The notes under the pieces are model-generated. The model searched no databases. It was not told the DNA's origin and saw only the letters and a program-made list of their open reading frames with translations. From the NCBI RefSeq assembly GCF_001752395.1, contig NZ_MKEK01000001.1:1301259-1365258 (forward strand): a DNA stretch of 64,000 nucleotides. The letters are read 5' to 3'. The position numbers and the translations under genes were made by a program. This DNA comes from Rheinheimera salexigens. GTDB taxonomy: Bacteria > Pseudomonadota > Gammaproteobacteria > Enterobacterales > Alteromonadaceae. Numbering within the stretch: position 1 is the first letter of the stretch; the number at the start of each line of letters is the position of its first letter. Positions 47,996 through 57,653 of the stretch are shown piece by piece.

Positions 47996-49156
47996 ATGAA
48001 GATACTTGTCACCGGTGGCGCAGGCTTTATTGGCTCAGCGGTAATTCGTCATATTATTGAAAACACAACAGATAGTGTTATCAATGTAGATAAACTTACC
48101 TATGCAGGTAATTTGGATAACTTAATTGAAGTAGAGTCTTCTAATCGCTATGCTTTTGCAAAAGTTGATATCTGTGACAGCACAGCATTAACGGGGGTGT
48201 TTGCTCAGCATCAACCTGATGCAGTGATGCATTTAGCAGCTGAAAGCCATGTTGATAGATCTATAGATGGCCCAGCAGAATTTATACATACCAATATAGT
48301 GGGTACTTACACTTTATTGGAAGTCGCTAGAAAATATTGGCAACAACTATCTGACGAAAAAAAGTCGGATTTTAAATTTCATCATATTAGTACTGATGAA
48401 GTGTACGGTGATTTACCTCACCCTGCGGACGCAGGTGATGAGTGTTTAGTGCTTAATGATGAGTTAAAAGAACAAAAAGTTAACACTCAAAACTCAAAAC
48501 TAAACACTAACAATCTGCCATTGTTTACTGAAACGACTGCCTATGAACCAAGTTCGCCTTATTCTGCCAGTAAAGCAGCAAGTGATCATTTAGTGCGGGC
48601 TTGGATGCGCACTTATGGCTTCCCTACGCTTATCACTAATTGTTCAAATAATTATGGTCCTTATCATTTTCCTGAAAAATTAATTCCATTAGTTATTTTA
48701 AATGCATTAGAAGGCAAACCTTTACCAATTTATGGTAAAGGTGATCAAATACGTGACTGGCTATATGTAGAAGACCATGCAAGGGCATTATATAAAGTGG
48801 TAACCGAAGGTCAAATAGGGGAAACCTATAACATTGGAGGCCACAACGAAAAAACTAATCTAGAAGTCGTTGAAACCATCTGCAAAATTCTCGACGAGAT
48901 GGCACCCATTAAAAACTCAAAATTAAACATTCAACACTACAAAAGTTTAATAACTTTTGTAAAAGATCGCCCAGGACATGATCGCCGTTATGCTATAGAC
49001 GCCAGTAAAATTGAACGCGAATTAGGCTGGGTACCAGTTGAAAGCTTTGAAACAGGTTTACGTAAAACAGTGCAATGGTATTTAGTTAATAAAGATTGGT
49101 GTCAAAGAGTGCAAAGTGGCGGTTATCAACAACAGCGTTTAGGAGTGACACCATGA
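47996..49156 (+). CDS. rmlB: dTDP-glucose 4,6-dehydratase (copy 2, with in-frame insertion)
   Basis: A 386-residue RmlB with [14 protein letters not shown] opening ([12 protein letters not shown]), [28 protein letters not shown] and [10 protein letters not shown]. It is about 25 residues longer than usual. The extra stretch (about residues 149-173; [10 protein letters not shown] through SKLNTN) sits between GDLPHP and [17 protein letters not shown] and is encoded by a palindromic repeat. A shorter Ser-Lys-Leu-Asn stretch appears near residue 305. The insertion falls in a surface loop region, so activity may persist. Its stop overlaps the rmlA ATG (ATGA). Confidence 0.93.
   Translation: MKILVTGGAGFIGSAVIRHIIENTTDSVINVDKLTYAGNLDNLIEVESSNRYAFAKVDICDSTALTGVFAQHQPDAVMHLAAESHVDRSIDGPAEFIHTNIVGTYTLLEVARKYWQQLSDEKKSDFKFHHISTDEVYGDLPHPADAGDECLVLNDELKEQKVNTQNSKLNTNNLPLFTETTAYEPSSPYSASKAASDHLVRAWMRTYGFPTLITNCSNNYGPYHFPEKLIPLVILNALEGKPLPIYGKGDQIRDWLYVEDHARALYKVVTEGQIGETYNIGGHNEKTNLEVVETICKILDEMAPIKNSKLNIQHYKSLITFVKDRPGHDRRYAIDASKIERELGWVPVESFETGLRKTVQWYLVNKDWCQRVQSGGYQQQRLGVTP
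48441..48508. repeat. Palindromic element inserted in the rmlB copy 2 coding sequence
   Basis: AGTGTTTAGT (48441-48450) and ACTAAACACT (48499-48508) are perfect inverted arms, with further GAGTT / AACTC pairing inside. The arms contain the same CACTAAA-type words as the tandem array at 34965-35010. The insert leaves the reading frame open and adds about 24 residues that other RmlB proteins lack. Confidence 0.7.
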
Positions 49157-50040
49157 GCAGTAATACCAAAGGGATTGTTTTAGCTGGCGGCTCTGGCACG
49201 CGGTTATATCCCATTACCCGTGGAGTATCAAAACAGCTTTTGCCAATTTATGATAAACCGATGATTTATTATCCGTTGTCTGTTTTGATGTTAGCCGGTA
49301 TACGTGACATTTTGCTTATTAGTACACCAGATGACTTAAGTGGCTATCAACGTTTATTAGGCGATGGCAGTGATTTTGGTATTAATTTAAGCTATGCAGA
49401 ACAACCGAGTCCAGATGGTTTGGCCCAAGCTTTTATTATTGGTGAAGAATTTATTGGTAAAGATAATGTTTGTTTGGTGCTAGGCGACAATATTTTTTAT
49501 GGCCAAGGTTTTAGCCCAAAATTGAAACATGCAGTTACTAATGCTAAACAAGGTAATGGTGCAACTGTTTTTGGCTACCAAGTTAAAGATCCTGAGCGGT
49601 TTGGTGTCGTTGAATTTGACGAGCAAATGAAAGCAAAGTCAATTGAAGAAAAACCAACAAAGCCTAAATCACATTATGCAGTAACAGGGTTATATTTTTA
49701 TGACAATTCAGTTGTGGAAGTCGCTAAACAGGTTAAACCTTCAGCGAGAGGCGAATTAGAAATTACTAGCCTTAATAATGCTTATTTACAACAAGATAAA
49801 CTAAATGTAGAAATACTTGGCCGAGGGTTCGCTTGGCTTGACACTGGCACCCATGAAAGCCTCTTAGAAGCAGCACAATTTGTTGAAACTATTGAAAAAA
49901 GACAAGGCTATAAAGTTGCTTGTCTTGAAGAAATTGCTTATCACAATGATTGGTTAACTAAGCAGCAAGTTATCGCGCTAGCTCAGCCTATGCTGAAAAA
50001 TGCATACGGCCAATATTTAATTAGCATGCTGGACGATTAA
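49153..50040 (+). CDS. rmlA: Glucose-1-phosphate thymidylyltransferase (copy 2)
   Basis: A 295-residue enzyme making dTDP-glucose, with [62 protein letters not shown] and [12 protein letters not shown]. The ATG at 49153 overlaps the rmlB stop by 4 bases; an in-frame upstream start at 49096 would lie inside rmlB and is rejected. With rmlB copy 2 it supplies dTDP-4-keto-6-deoxyglucose to the following aminotransferase. Confidence 0.95.
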   Translation: MSSNTKGIVLAGGSGTRLYPITRGVSKQLLPIYDKPMIYYPLSVLMLAGIRDILLISTPDDLSGYQRLLGDGSDFGINLSYAEQPSPDGLAQAFIIGEEFIGKDNVCLVLGDNIFYGQGFSPKLKHAVTNAKQGNGATVFGYQVKDPERFGVVEFDEQMKAKSIEEKPTKPKSHYAVTGLYFYDNSVVEVAKQVKPSARGELEITSLNNAYLQQDKLNVEILGRGFAWLDTGTHESLLEAAQFVETIEKRQGYKVACLEEIAYHNDWLTKQQVIALAQPMLKNAYGQYLISMLDD

Positions 50041-51123
50041 ATGACAATTGCATTAAATAAACCGGTAGCGCCTAATTTAGCTAAATTGATTCAATACCTT
50101 GAGCAAGTGCATGACAGTGGTTGGTATACCAATTTTGGTCCATTGCATCAGCAATTAACTGAACGATTAGAGCGCTTTTTGGGAGTTGAAAACCTTCTTT
50201 TAGTTTCTAATGGCACCTTAGCTATACAGGTGGCTTGTAAAGTCTTAAATGTGCAAAGTGCATTAACAACCCCTTTTACTTTTGTTGCTACTACAAGTGC
50301 ACTACTTTGGCAGGGGATTAATACTGCATTTTGCGATATTGATAACGACAGTTATAACTTGTGTCCAAAACACGTAGACCAAGCGCTTCAATTAGACAAT
50401 AGTTATGATGCAATAGTTGCGACACATGTTTATGGTAATCCATGCGATGTAGCAGCAATACAAAACGTAGCTGAGCGTTATAATAAAAAGATTATTTATG
50501 ATGCAGCGCACGCTTTTGGCGTAAAGGTGGGTGATAAGTCTGTTTTAAGCTTTGGTGATGCCAGTACATTAAGCTTTCATGCTACAAAAGTATTTCATAC
50601 CGTAGAAGGTGGTGCTATTGTTTTTAAGCATAAAGCGGATTTTGAAAAAGCAAAACAGCTTATTAACTTTGGTATTCAAATGGATGGTAGCCTAGGTGAG
50701 CCTGGGATTAATGCCAAGCTTAATGAATATCAATGTGCAGTTGGTTTGACGTTATTGGATGAAATTGAGAGTATTATTGAAAATAGAGCTAATTTATTTC
50801 AACAATATAGGGCTGCATTAGAGAACATAGTGGAATTACCCGTTTGGCATCCATTAGCAAGTTATAACGGTGCATATATGCCAGTATGTATTCGCGATAA
50901 TGCCAAACTACTAAAGGTGATTAACGCACTAAATGTGAATGAAATACAAAGCCGTCGTTATTTTACCCCATCGTTAGATGTTGCTTATAGTGAGCAAAAG
51001 AGTTTTGGCTGTAACAACAGCCAAAAGTTAGCAACAAGTATACTTTGTTTGCCTTTACATAATTATATTTCCGAAAGTGATATTAAGATGTTAGCTAATA
51101 TCATTTACGAGGAGCTAAAATGA
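50041..51123 (+). CDS. DegT/DnrJ family sugar aminotransferase (VioA-like)
   Basis: A 360-residue PLP-dependent aminotransferase. It has GPLHQQLTERLERFLGVENLLLVSNGTLAI, the PFTFVATTSALLWQG block, the Asp of IYDAAHAFGV and the PLP Lys in LSFHATKVFHTVEGG. The pattern resembles VioA, which makes dTDP-4-amino-4,6-dideoxyglucose from the RmlB product. It begins at the base after the rmlA stop, directly behind rmlB-rmlA, which supports a dTDP-sugar substrate. The exact product (Qui4N or Fuc4N type, or a 3-amino sugar) cannot be told. Confidence 0.85.
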   Translation: MTIALNKPVAPNLAKLIQYLEQVHDSGWYTNFGPLHQQLTERLERFLGVENLLLVSNGTLAIQVACKVLNVQSALTTPFTFVATTSALLWQGINTAFCDIDNDSYNLCPKHVDQALQLDNSYDAIVATHVYGNPCDVAAIQNVAERYNKKIIYDAAHAFGVKVGDKSVLSFGDASTLSFHATKVFHTVEGGAIVFKHKADFEKAKQLINFGIQMDGSLGEPGINAKLNEYQCAVGLTLLDEIESIIENRANLFQQYRAALENIVELPVWHPLASYNGAYMPVCIRDNAKLLKVINALNVNEIQSRRYFTPSLDVAYSEQKSFGCNNSQKLATSILCLPLHNYISESDIKMLANIIYEELK

Positions 51124-51809
51124 GTTTTGCTGTAATGCAACCTTATTTGTTTCCGTATTTAGGCTATTACCAAATGGTTTATGCGGTAGATAAGTTTGTA
51201 TTTTATGATGACGTTACCTTTATTAAAGGTGGTTATATCAATAGAAACAATATTTTGATGAATGGTAAGGCGCAACGTTTTACTATTCCCGTTCCTGGTA
51301 TGTCATCTAATAAAAAAATAAATGAATTACGCTTTGATATTAATGTAATCAAAGTGCTTAAAAGTATAGAGCAAAGCTATCGAAAAGCGCCTTATTTTAA
51401 TGCTATTTTTCCTATAATAGAAAGTGTACTTAGTGATCCTAATAGGCAAGTTGAGCATATTTGTGCGCAAAGCATTAAACAGGTGTTTGCGTATTTAGGT
51501 CTTGAAAAAGCATTCTATTTCTCTAGTCAATTAGAGTTTGATAGAGAGCAATCTGCGACAGATAAGCTGTTTAGTATTGCTGAATTAATGAAGTCAGATG
51601 ACTATATAAATAGCCCTGGTGGTAAAGCTTTATACAACAAAGAGCATTTTGAAACTAAGGGTATAAAATTATCTTTTATACAGACAGAACCCTATAGCTA
51701 TCAACAGAGTAACTTTGAATTTACGCCGCATTTATCGATGATTGATGTATTAATGTGGAACAGTAAGCAAGATGTATTAGCTCTTTTAGAGCTGTATAGC
51801 TTGGATTAA
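51120..51809 (+). CDS. WbqC family protein
   Basis: A 229-residue protein of the WbqC family found in O-antigen and capsule clusters. The signature is at the N terminus: MQPYLFPYLGYYQMVYAVDKFVFYDDV, followed by NRNNILMNGKAQRFTIPV. Members are thought to act with aminosugar-modifying genes, but no activity is firmly assigned. It overlaps the aminotransferase stop by 4 bases (ATGA), suggesting coupled function. Confidence 0.88.
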   Translation: MSFAVMQPYLFPYLGYYQMVYAVDKFVFYDDVTFIKGGYINRNNILMNGKAQRFTIPVPGMSSNKKINELRFDINVIKVLKSIEQSYRKAPYFNAIFPIIESVLSDPNRQVEHICAQSIKQVFAYLGLEKAFYFSSQLEFDREQSATDKLFSIAELMKSDDYINSPGGKALYNKEHFETKGIKLSFIQTEPYSYQQSNFEFTPHLSMIDVLMWNSKQDVLALLELYSLD

Positions 51810-51812
51810 TAT

Positions 51813-52772
51813 ATGGCTATTGGCGGTTATAACCAATTTAAGTTTATTGTTAATAATACTATTCATGATGCTGCTTGTAGATTTCAATCGGCTCGTGCTG
51901 CTTTATATGCCTTTTTAAAAGCGAGTGGCGCTAGAAAAATATATTTACCCAATTATCTTTGTGACAGTATTTTACCTGCCATTAACTCATTAAAAATTGA
52001 TATTGAGTGGTATGAAATAGGTACTAATTTATTACCTATTAAAGTAATAGACTCGATTAAAGAGGGTGAATATTTTTTATTGGTCAATTATTTTGGTTTA
52101 CTAACTGACAAAATAACAACGTTAGTTGCTAAAGAGCCTAAATCTTTTATTGTCGATAACTCGCAAGCTTTGTTTTCTCCTCATATCGCAAACACAACTA
52201 GTATTTATTCGTTTCGAAAATTCTTGGCTATACCGGATGGTGGTGCTTTATACACGTCGTACTCTATAACAGCTCCTGAAATTGAGTTTGCCGGTGAAAA
52301 GCATTTAGCTCACTTGATGTTAAGGGCAGCAGGTGAAGTGCAAAGAGGTTATAGTTACTTTTTACAAGCCGAGCAAGCGCTAGAAGATTACATACCGCAA
52401 AAAATGTCTAAGGTGTCGGAATATTTGCTTAGCTGTAATGATTTAGAATTTATTAAAGATAAACGTCAAAGTAATTATCAATTATTACATGATAAATTTA
52501 ATGAAATTAATAGATTTAATTTACCATTAAAAAATAATATTCCATTGTGTTATCCATTATTTTTACCGTTTAATGTTAGCAAAATTTGCACTGACTTAGT
52601 TCAGAAAGGGATCTACTTACCTAGATATTGGCCAGCGCTTGTAAGCCAAGATTTGAATACAGAGTTTTTTAATAACACACTTTTTTTACCGGTAGATGAA
52701 AGGTTAGACGCAGAATCTATGACTTTTTTATGCTCAAACATTATAAGTGCTATAGAGCAACATGACGGCTAA
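51813..52772 (+). CDS. Divergent PLP-fold (DegT-like) protein of unknown function
   Basis: A 319-residue protein with a distant DegT-aminotransferase layout: SARAALYAFLKASGARKIYLPNYLCDSILPAI near the start, an Asp in FIVDNSQALFSP and SIYSFRKFLAIPDGGALYT, where the Lys would be the PLP lysine. The usual C-terminal domain is shortened. Similar proteins occur in polysaccharide clusters without known product. It starts 3 bases after wbqC. It could be a second transaminase or a degenerate partner; I cannot decide. Confidence 0.6.
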   Translation: MAIGGYNQFKFIVNNTIHDAACRFQSARAALYAFLKASGARKIYLPNYLCDSILPAINSLKIDIEWYEIGTNLLPIKVIDSIKEGEYFLLVNYFGLLTDKITTLVAKEPKSFIVDNSQALFSPHIANTTSIYSFRKFLAIPDGGALYTSYSITAPEIEFAGEKHLAHLMLRAAGEVQRGYSYFLQAEQALEDYIPQKMSKVSEYLLSCNDLEFIKDKRQSNYQLLHDKFNEINRFNLPLKNNIPLCYPLFLPFNVSKICTDLVQKGIYLPRYWPALVSQDLNTEFFNNTLFLPVDERLDAESMTFLCSNIISAIEQHDG

Positions 52773-52822
52773 ATTAAATTATTAGCTGAGTTACATAAAT
52801 AGAATTTAAATAGGGCGACTTA

Positions 52823-53392
52823 ATGAGTAATTTTTATAATGACGAGGAACTTGCACAACTAGGTTTTAAAAGTGTAGGTCGTAATAATAAAATCAGTAAA
52901 AAAACGTCTTTTTATAATACATCTCGTATTGAGTTAGGTAATGACGTTCGTATTGATGATTTCTGTGTTATATCGGCTTGTGCAGAAGGTTTTGTTAAAA
53001 TTGGTAATAGGGTACATATTGCCGCGCATTGTTTTATTGAGGCACCAGCTGGCGTAACGTTAGAGGATTTCTCAGGTTTGGCTGCTAGATGCACCATCTA
53101 TGGTGGAAGTGATGATTATGGAGGTGAATATTTAACTAATCCTTGTGTACCTCTCGAGTTTCGAAAATGTACTAATAAACATGTCCATATTAAAAAACAT
53201 GCCGTTATAGGTACAGGAAGTACTATCCTTTTTGGCGTAACCATTGGTGCTGGTAGCGCAGTGGGCTCAATGGCCTTTGTTACCAAAAGTATACCTGATA
53301 GTGCTATTGCAATTGGGATACCTGCAAAGGTGGTAAAAAAGAGAAGCGCTAAATTATTTGAATTAGAAGAGCAGTTACTAAAAAAACAATAA
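52823..53392 (+). CDS. Hexapeptide-repeat (left-handed beta-helix) acyltransferase
   Basis: A 189-residue acyltransferase with repeats of the [LIV]GxxxX type: IELGNDVRIDDFCVIS, VKIGNRVHIAAHCFIEA, AVIGTGSTILFGVTIGAGSAVGSMAFVTKS and the closing GIPAKVVKKR. The layout is close to maltose/galactoside O-acetyltransferases. In this context it may acylate the 4-amino group or a hydroxyl of the cluster's sugar. A 50-base gap separates it from the preceding gene. Confidence 0.82.
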   Translation: MSNFYNDEELAQLGFKSVGRNNKISKKTSFYNTSRIELGNDVRIDDFCVISACAEGFVKIGNRVHIAAHCFIEAPAGVTLEDFSGLAARCTIYGGSDDYGGEYLTNPCVPLEFRKCTNKHVHIKKHAVIGTGSTILFGVTIGAGSAVGSMAFVTKSIPDSAIAIGIPAKVVKKRSAKLFELEEQLLKKQ

Positions 53393-53408
53393 TAAACGAG
53401 GCTTAACA

Positions 53409-54077
53409 ATGATTTTGATAATAGGTGCATCTGGTGGTATAGGCAGTTATCTTGCTAACTCGTTTATTAATGATGGGTTTGACGTTAAAGGTACATACAA
53501 TAACACTGCAATAAACAACAATTTCACAAAGTTAGATGTATCTAATGAAGAAGAAGTTAAACAGTGGGTAGAGCAAATTTCTGCTAAGTTAAAGCAGATT
53601 ACAGTCATAAATTGTGTAGGTATTAATTACAACTGTTTTGGTCATAAAGCTGATTTGGAACAGTGGAAAAATGTAATTGATGTCAATTTAATTGGTACTT
53701 TTAACGTTATAAAATATCTTCTGCCTTACATGAGGGCTGAAAAGTTTGGCCGTATAATTAACTTATCTTCGGTAGTGCCTCAGATCGGTGTTGCTGGTAC
53801 ATCTGCTTATGCGGCATCAAAATCAGGCTTATGGGGCATGGTAAAATCACTTACTAAAGAAAATGCTGGGTTAGGTATTACAATTAATAATCTTAACTTA
53901 GGTTATTTTGATGCCGGAATGATTGCAGCAGTCCCTGAAGCAGTATTGGCTACTATAAAAGAAACAATACCGGCAAAAAGGTTTGGTACACCAAACGAAA
54001 TTTATAAAGCTGTAAATATGCTAATGGATATTGAGTATATAAATGGCGCTAGTATTGATATAAATGGCGGAATTTAA
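53409..54077 (+). CDS. Short-chain dehydrogenase/reductase (FabG-like)
   Basis: A 222-residue classical SDR. The cofactor motif is GASGGIGS, followed by NCVG, the catalytic Ser in INLSSVVPQIG and Tyr-Lys in YAASKSG, and the C-terminal ASIDINGGI. Proteins of this type in polysaccharide clusters reduce keto-sugars or make hydroxyacyl groups for N-acylation. With an acyltransferase directly upstream, a hydroxyacyl role is possible but unproven. Confidence 0.82.
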   Translation: MILIIGASGGIGSYLANSFINDGFDVKGTYNNTAINNNFTKLDVSNEEEVKQWVEQISAKLKQITVINCVGINYNCFGHKADLEQWKNVIDVNLIGTFNVIKYLLPYMRAEKFGRIINLSSVVPQIGVAGTSAYAASKSGLWGMVKSLTKENAGLGITINNLNLGYFDAGMIAAVPEAVLATIKETIPAKRFGTPNEIYKAVNMLMDIEYINGASIDINGGI

Positions 54078-54103
54078 TTTTAGCTTAAGTAAAGGCTAGA
54101 GAA

Positions 54104-55606
54104 TTGTTAAAAAGAAATATTACAGCCAATTATATAAGTCAACTTTATGTCACTGGGGTAGGGATTTTAATTCTACCCTTGTATATTAAGTATATGGGTG
54201 CAGAGGCCTATGGTTTAGTTGGCTTTTTTGCGATGCTGCAAGCTTGGTTTGCTATGTTAGATTTAGGCTTAACGCCCACGATTGCGAGAGAGACAGCTCG
54301 TTATCATGGCGGTAGTATGACAGCATTAATCTACCGCCAGTTATTAAGAGCGTTAACGCTTATCTTTATCGGTATCGCGCTTATTGGCGGCGGTATTTTG
54401 CTTTATATGGCAGATTCAATAGCGGCTAAATGGTTAACGGTAGAATTGCTATCACTTGCAGAAGTTAAATTAGCTGTGCAAATTATGGCTATTAGTGTTG
54501 CTTTACGTTGGTTGTGTGGTTTATATCGCGGCGTAATTACCGGTAGTGAGAAGTTAGTACTACTTAGTAGCTTTAATGTGGTTATTGCTACATTCCGCTT
54601 TATTGCGGTGTTTGCATCAATGTGGCATTTTGGTTTTACGGCTAAAGTGTTTTTTATACACCAACTAGCTGTAGCAGTTATTGAGCTTTTAGGGCTTTTT
54701 ATTGCCGCCAGAGGCTTAATACCTAAGCAAAATATGTTAGAGAATGCAATTGGCTGGTCTTTTAAACCGGTTAAACCAGTATTAAAGTTTGCATTAACTA
54801 TCGCTTTTACCTCTTCAGTATGGGTGCTGGTTACTCAAACCGACAAATTAATATTATCCGGTATTTTGCCACTTACAGAATATGGTTATTTTACGTTAGC
54901 GGTACTAGTTGCCAGTGGGATTATGGTCATAAGTGGCCCAGTTAGCATTGCTATAATGCCAAGAATGGCAAGGTTACATGCCGAAGGTAAGCATGAGCAA
55001 TTAATCAAAGTGTACCGCACTGCAACTCAACTAGTGAGTGTTATTGCCGGTTCAGCCGCGATTGTTATTGCTTTTTATGCTGAACAATTAATATTTTCTT
55101 GGACAGGTGAACAAATGCTAGCTGAAGAATCTGGGCCAATTTTACGTTTATATGTTATTGGCAATAGTTTTTTAGCAATATCTGCTTTCCCTTATTACCT
55201 ACAATATGCCATTGGTAATTTACGTTATCACTTAATTGGTAATGCCTTTATGGTTGTTTTGCTAATTCCAGCAATTATATTTGCGGCCATAAACTATGGT
55301 GCTATTGGTGCAGGTTATGTCTGGGCATTAATTAATGGTTTGTATTTGGTTGTTTGGGTGGGTTATGTGCATTATAAATTAGAGCCTGGATTACACAGTA
55401 AATGGTTGATACAAGATGGTTTAATTATTTATGGCTCTGTAATTTTGTTATTAAGCTTTTTATCATTGTGGCCTATTCAGGCTAGCGATAGGTTATTAAC
55501 TATTTTACAAATCTTTGCAGTAAGCGCATTAGCTTTAATTACCGCTGTAATATCGGCCGATAGCTTTCGTAAAAAACTTATATTAAAAATTAAGAGTGTT
55601 TTTTAA
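54104..55606 (+). CDS. wzx: Polysaccharide flippase (Wzx-like, MATE/MOP superfamily)
   Basis: A 500-residue inner-membrane protein with about 12-14 hydrophobic helices that would flip lipid-linked repeat units. The family opening LKRNITANYISQLYVTGVGILILPLYIKYMG and the central TQTDKLILSGILPLTEYGYFTLA are typical of Wzx/RfbX. It starts at TTG (54104), with no better ATG. The 3' end is 1 base before the next gene's ATG. Confidence 0.88.
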   Translation: MLKRNITANYISQLYVTGVGILILPLYIKYMGAEAYGLVGFFAMLQAWFAMLDLGLTPTIARETARYHGGSMTALIYRQLLRALTLIFIGIALIGGGILLYMADSIAAKWLTVELLSLAEVKLAVQIMAISVALRWLCGLYRGVITGSEKLVLLSSFNVVIATFRFIAVFASMWHFGFTAKVFFIHQLAVAVIELLGLFIAARGLIPKQNMLENAIGWSFKPVKPVLKFALTIAFTSSVWVLVTQTDKLILSGILPLTEYGYFTLAVLVASGIMVISGPVSIAIMPRMARLHAEGKHEQLIKVYRTATQLVSVIAGSAAIVIAFYAEQLIFSWTGEQMLAEESGPILRLYVIGNSFLAISAFPYYLQYAIGNLRYHLIGNAFMVVLLIPAIIFAAINYGAIGAGYVWALINGLYLVVWVGYVHYKLEPGLHSKWLIQDGLIIYGSVILLLSFLSLWPIQASDRLLTILQIFAVSALALITAVISADSFRKKLILKIKSVF

Positions 55607-55607
55607 A

Positions 55608-56489
55608 ATGGCTTCAGACATCAAAGTTTCAGTATGTGTTGTTACTTACAATCAAGAAAAATATATTGCCGAATGTTTGCAAAGTTTAGTTGATCAAAAA
55701 ACTAATTTTAGATTTGAGATTATAGTTAGTGATGACTGCTCAAGTGACCGAACTCAAAGTATAATAAGTGAGTTCGCCAAAATTTATCCTGACATTATCA
55801 AACCGATATATAGGGCGAAGAACATTGGTGGAGGGGAGAATTACACTCTAACTCATGCTATGGCGGTTGGGCAGTATATTGCACATATGGATGGTGACGA
55901 CTATGCACTACCGGGTAAACTGCAAAATCAAAATGATTATTTAGATAATAACCCCGAGTGTAATTTTGTTTGGCACCCGATGAGGCAATTAATGCCTAAC
56001 GATAAATTCAAAAATACATTAGAAAATAAACATTTATTATATAATAAAAAGTTTTATAAAAAAGATATAATCCAGTTCATGGCTATTGGCGGAAATAGCT
56101 CTAAAATGTATAGAGCAAAAGTAAGAAACATTGCTACTCCAAATTTCGAATTATTAGATTATTTTATCAATGTTGAGCAAGTTAATGATGGGTATGCGGC
56201 ATTCTCAACAAATAAACCTTTAGGCGTTTATAGAACTGAAATTGGTGTTTCTTCATCGGGTATTAAAACAAAATTGATTTTAATTAAATGCTTTAAATTT
56301 TTAAGTGAAAAATATCCAAATTACCGCTTGCAAATTAATACAGCCAATTTAACTTGCTTATTAGTCGACGGTAAAAATTTTAGGTTTTCCGCGTGGCCTT
56401 TTTTAAAATCATTTATCATGACTTTTCATGTTTTATCAATTTTTAATTTTATTAAGTCAATTAAAATAATTAAGTTAATTAAAAATTAA
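55608..56489 (+). CDS. Family 2 glycosyltransferase
   Basis: A 293-residue GT-A fold enzyme. VSVCVVTYNQEKYIAECLQSL opens the nucleotide-binding fold, ISDDCSSDRT-type VSDDCSSDRTQSI follows, and MDGDDY is the DxD metal motif. It likely transfers a sugar to the lipid-linked unit on the cytoplasmic face. The ATG at 55608 is preferred; the 3' half is strongly AT-rich. Donor and linkage cannot be predicted. Confidence 0.88.
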   Translation: MASDIKVSVCVVTYNQEKYIAECLQSLVDQKTNFRFEIIVSDDCSSDRTQSIISEFAKIYPDIIKPIYRAKNIGGGENYTLTHAMAVGQYIAHMDGDDYALPGKLQNQNDYLDNNPECNFVWHPMRQLMPNDKFKNTLENKHLLYNKKFYKKDIIQFMAIGGNSSKMYRAKVRNIATPNFELLDYFINVEQVNDGYAAFSTNKPLGVYRTEIGVSSSGIKTKLILIKCFKFLSEKYPNYRLQINTANLTCLLVDGKNFRFSAWPFLKSFIMTFHVLSIFNFIKSIKIIKLIKN

Positions 56490-56575
56490 AGGAAGTTTTG
56501 AAAGAGATTTTGGTAATTATTTTACTGAGAGAGTTATTGTTAGTTATATTTCTAACTTGTTAGTAATGGTGATTT

Positions 56576-57653
56576 ATGGGCTTTTTAACAGTTAGTCTTT
56601 TCTTTGTTACAAATGGTGCACTTTGTTTGGTTGAATATCTGACTAGAAATAACAATTTTAAAAAGTTATTGTTTTTTTTAGTTGTTTTATCTTTCTCTAC
56701 TGTTTTCTCTCTTAGAGATGGTGTTATTTTAAGTACTGATTATAAAAACTATGTTTTAATGTTTGATAGTTTCCCATCAAACTTTCAAGCTGCAATTCTT
56801 CGTGTTGAGCCGCTATTTGGTGCTTCAATCTTTATAGCTAAGAAAATAGGTTTAAGTGCTAATGATTTTATATCATTAGTTTCTTTTATATTTCATTTTT
56901 CATTGGCTTTTTTTGTTTTGCGAATTTTGAGATTTCCTTTAATACTGTTTTTGCTTCTCACGACAACTTCATTTTATTTTAATTTTGCTAGTAATACTAT
57001 AAGGCAGGGGTTGGCCATGTCTTTTTTTATGTTTGGTCTTGTTCAAAAAAAAATTAAAAAAGAAATTGTTTTTTATTTGCTTTCTTTTTTAACTCACTAT
57101 TCATCTATTATTTTAATTTTTTATATTTTTATATTTAAGAATTTTAATTTCATTAGGAATAAATTGTTATTGGTGTTTTTATTAGCGTTTTCTGTTCTTT
57201 GCTTTTTTTTTAGATCTCAAGTCTGTATGGCTCTTTATTGGGATGGTAGCATCAAATCTTGATTTGCCTCAAAAAATACTTGTTAACTTTAATTCTGATG
57301 CGGAATTTGTGACAGGTAGAATTTATTATTTTATTTCTTTTGTTATAGTTCTGTTATCTGTTTTATTCAGAAATAGAATATTAAGTGTATTAGTGAAGAA
57401 TGATATTTCTTTTGTTGTTTATCAAAAAATGTTTTATATTTTATTTTTTTCAGTACTTATGTATCCCTTTTTTATACAGTTTTCATTCTTTACTAGAATG
57501 TCTAGCTACGGGTTTATGATTTTTCCAATTATTTTATACTTTTTGGTTAATAGTTTTTTTCAAGACGAGAAAGTTTTATTTTTTATTACTTTTTATATTT
57601 TATTTTCTTATCTTTTATTTTTCAATTGGATTACATTATTTATTAATTGTTGA
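56576..57653 (+). pseudogene. wzy: EpsG-like polysaccharide polymerase (Wzy), broken at a T9 tract
   Basis: Two overlapping frames (56576-57262 and 57243-57653) make one membrane protein of about 358 residues with about 10 helices. The first part has SLRDGVILSTDYKNYVLMF and SNTIRQGLAMSFFMF, typical of EpsG-family polymerases that join repeat units in the periplasm. The break is at the nine-T run 57203-57211: removing one T reads FCFFLDLKSVWLFIGMVASN straight into the second frame. Either the gene is slippage-switched, inactive, or misread. It is the only Wzy candidate in the window and is very AT-rich. Confidence 0.8.
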
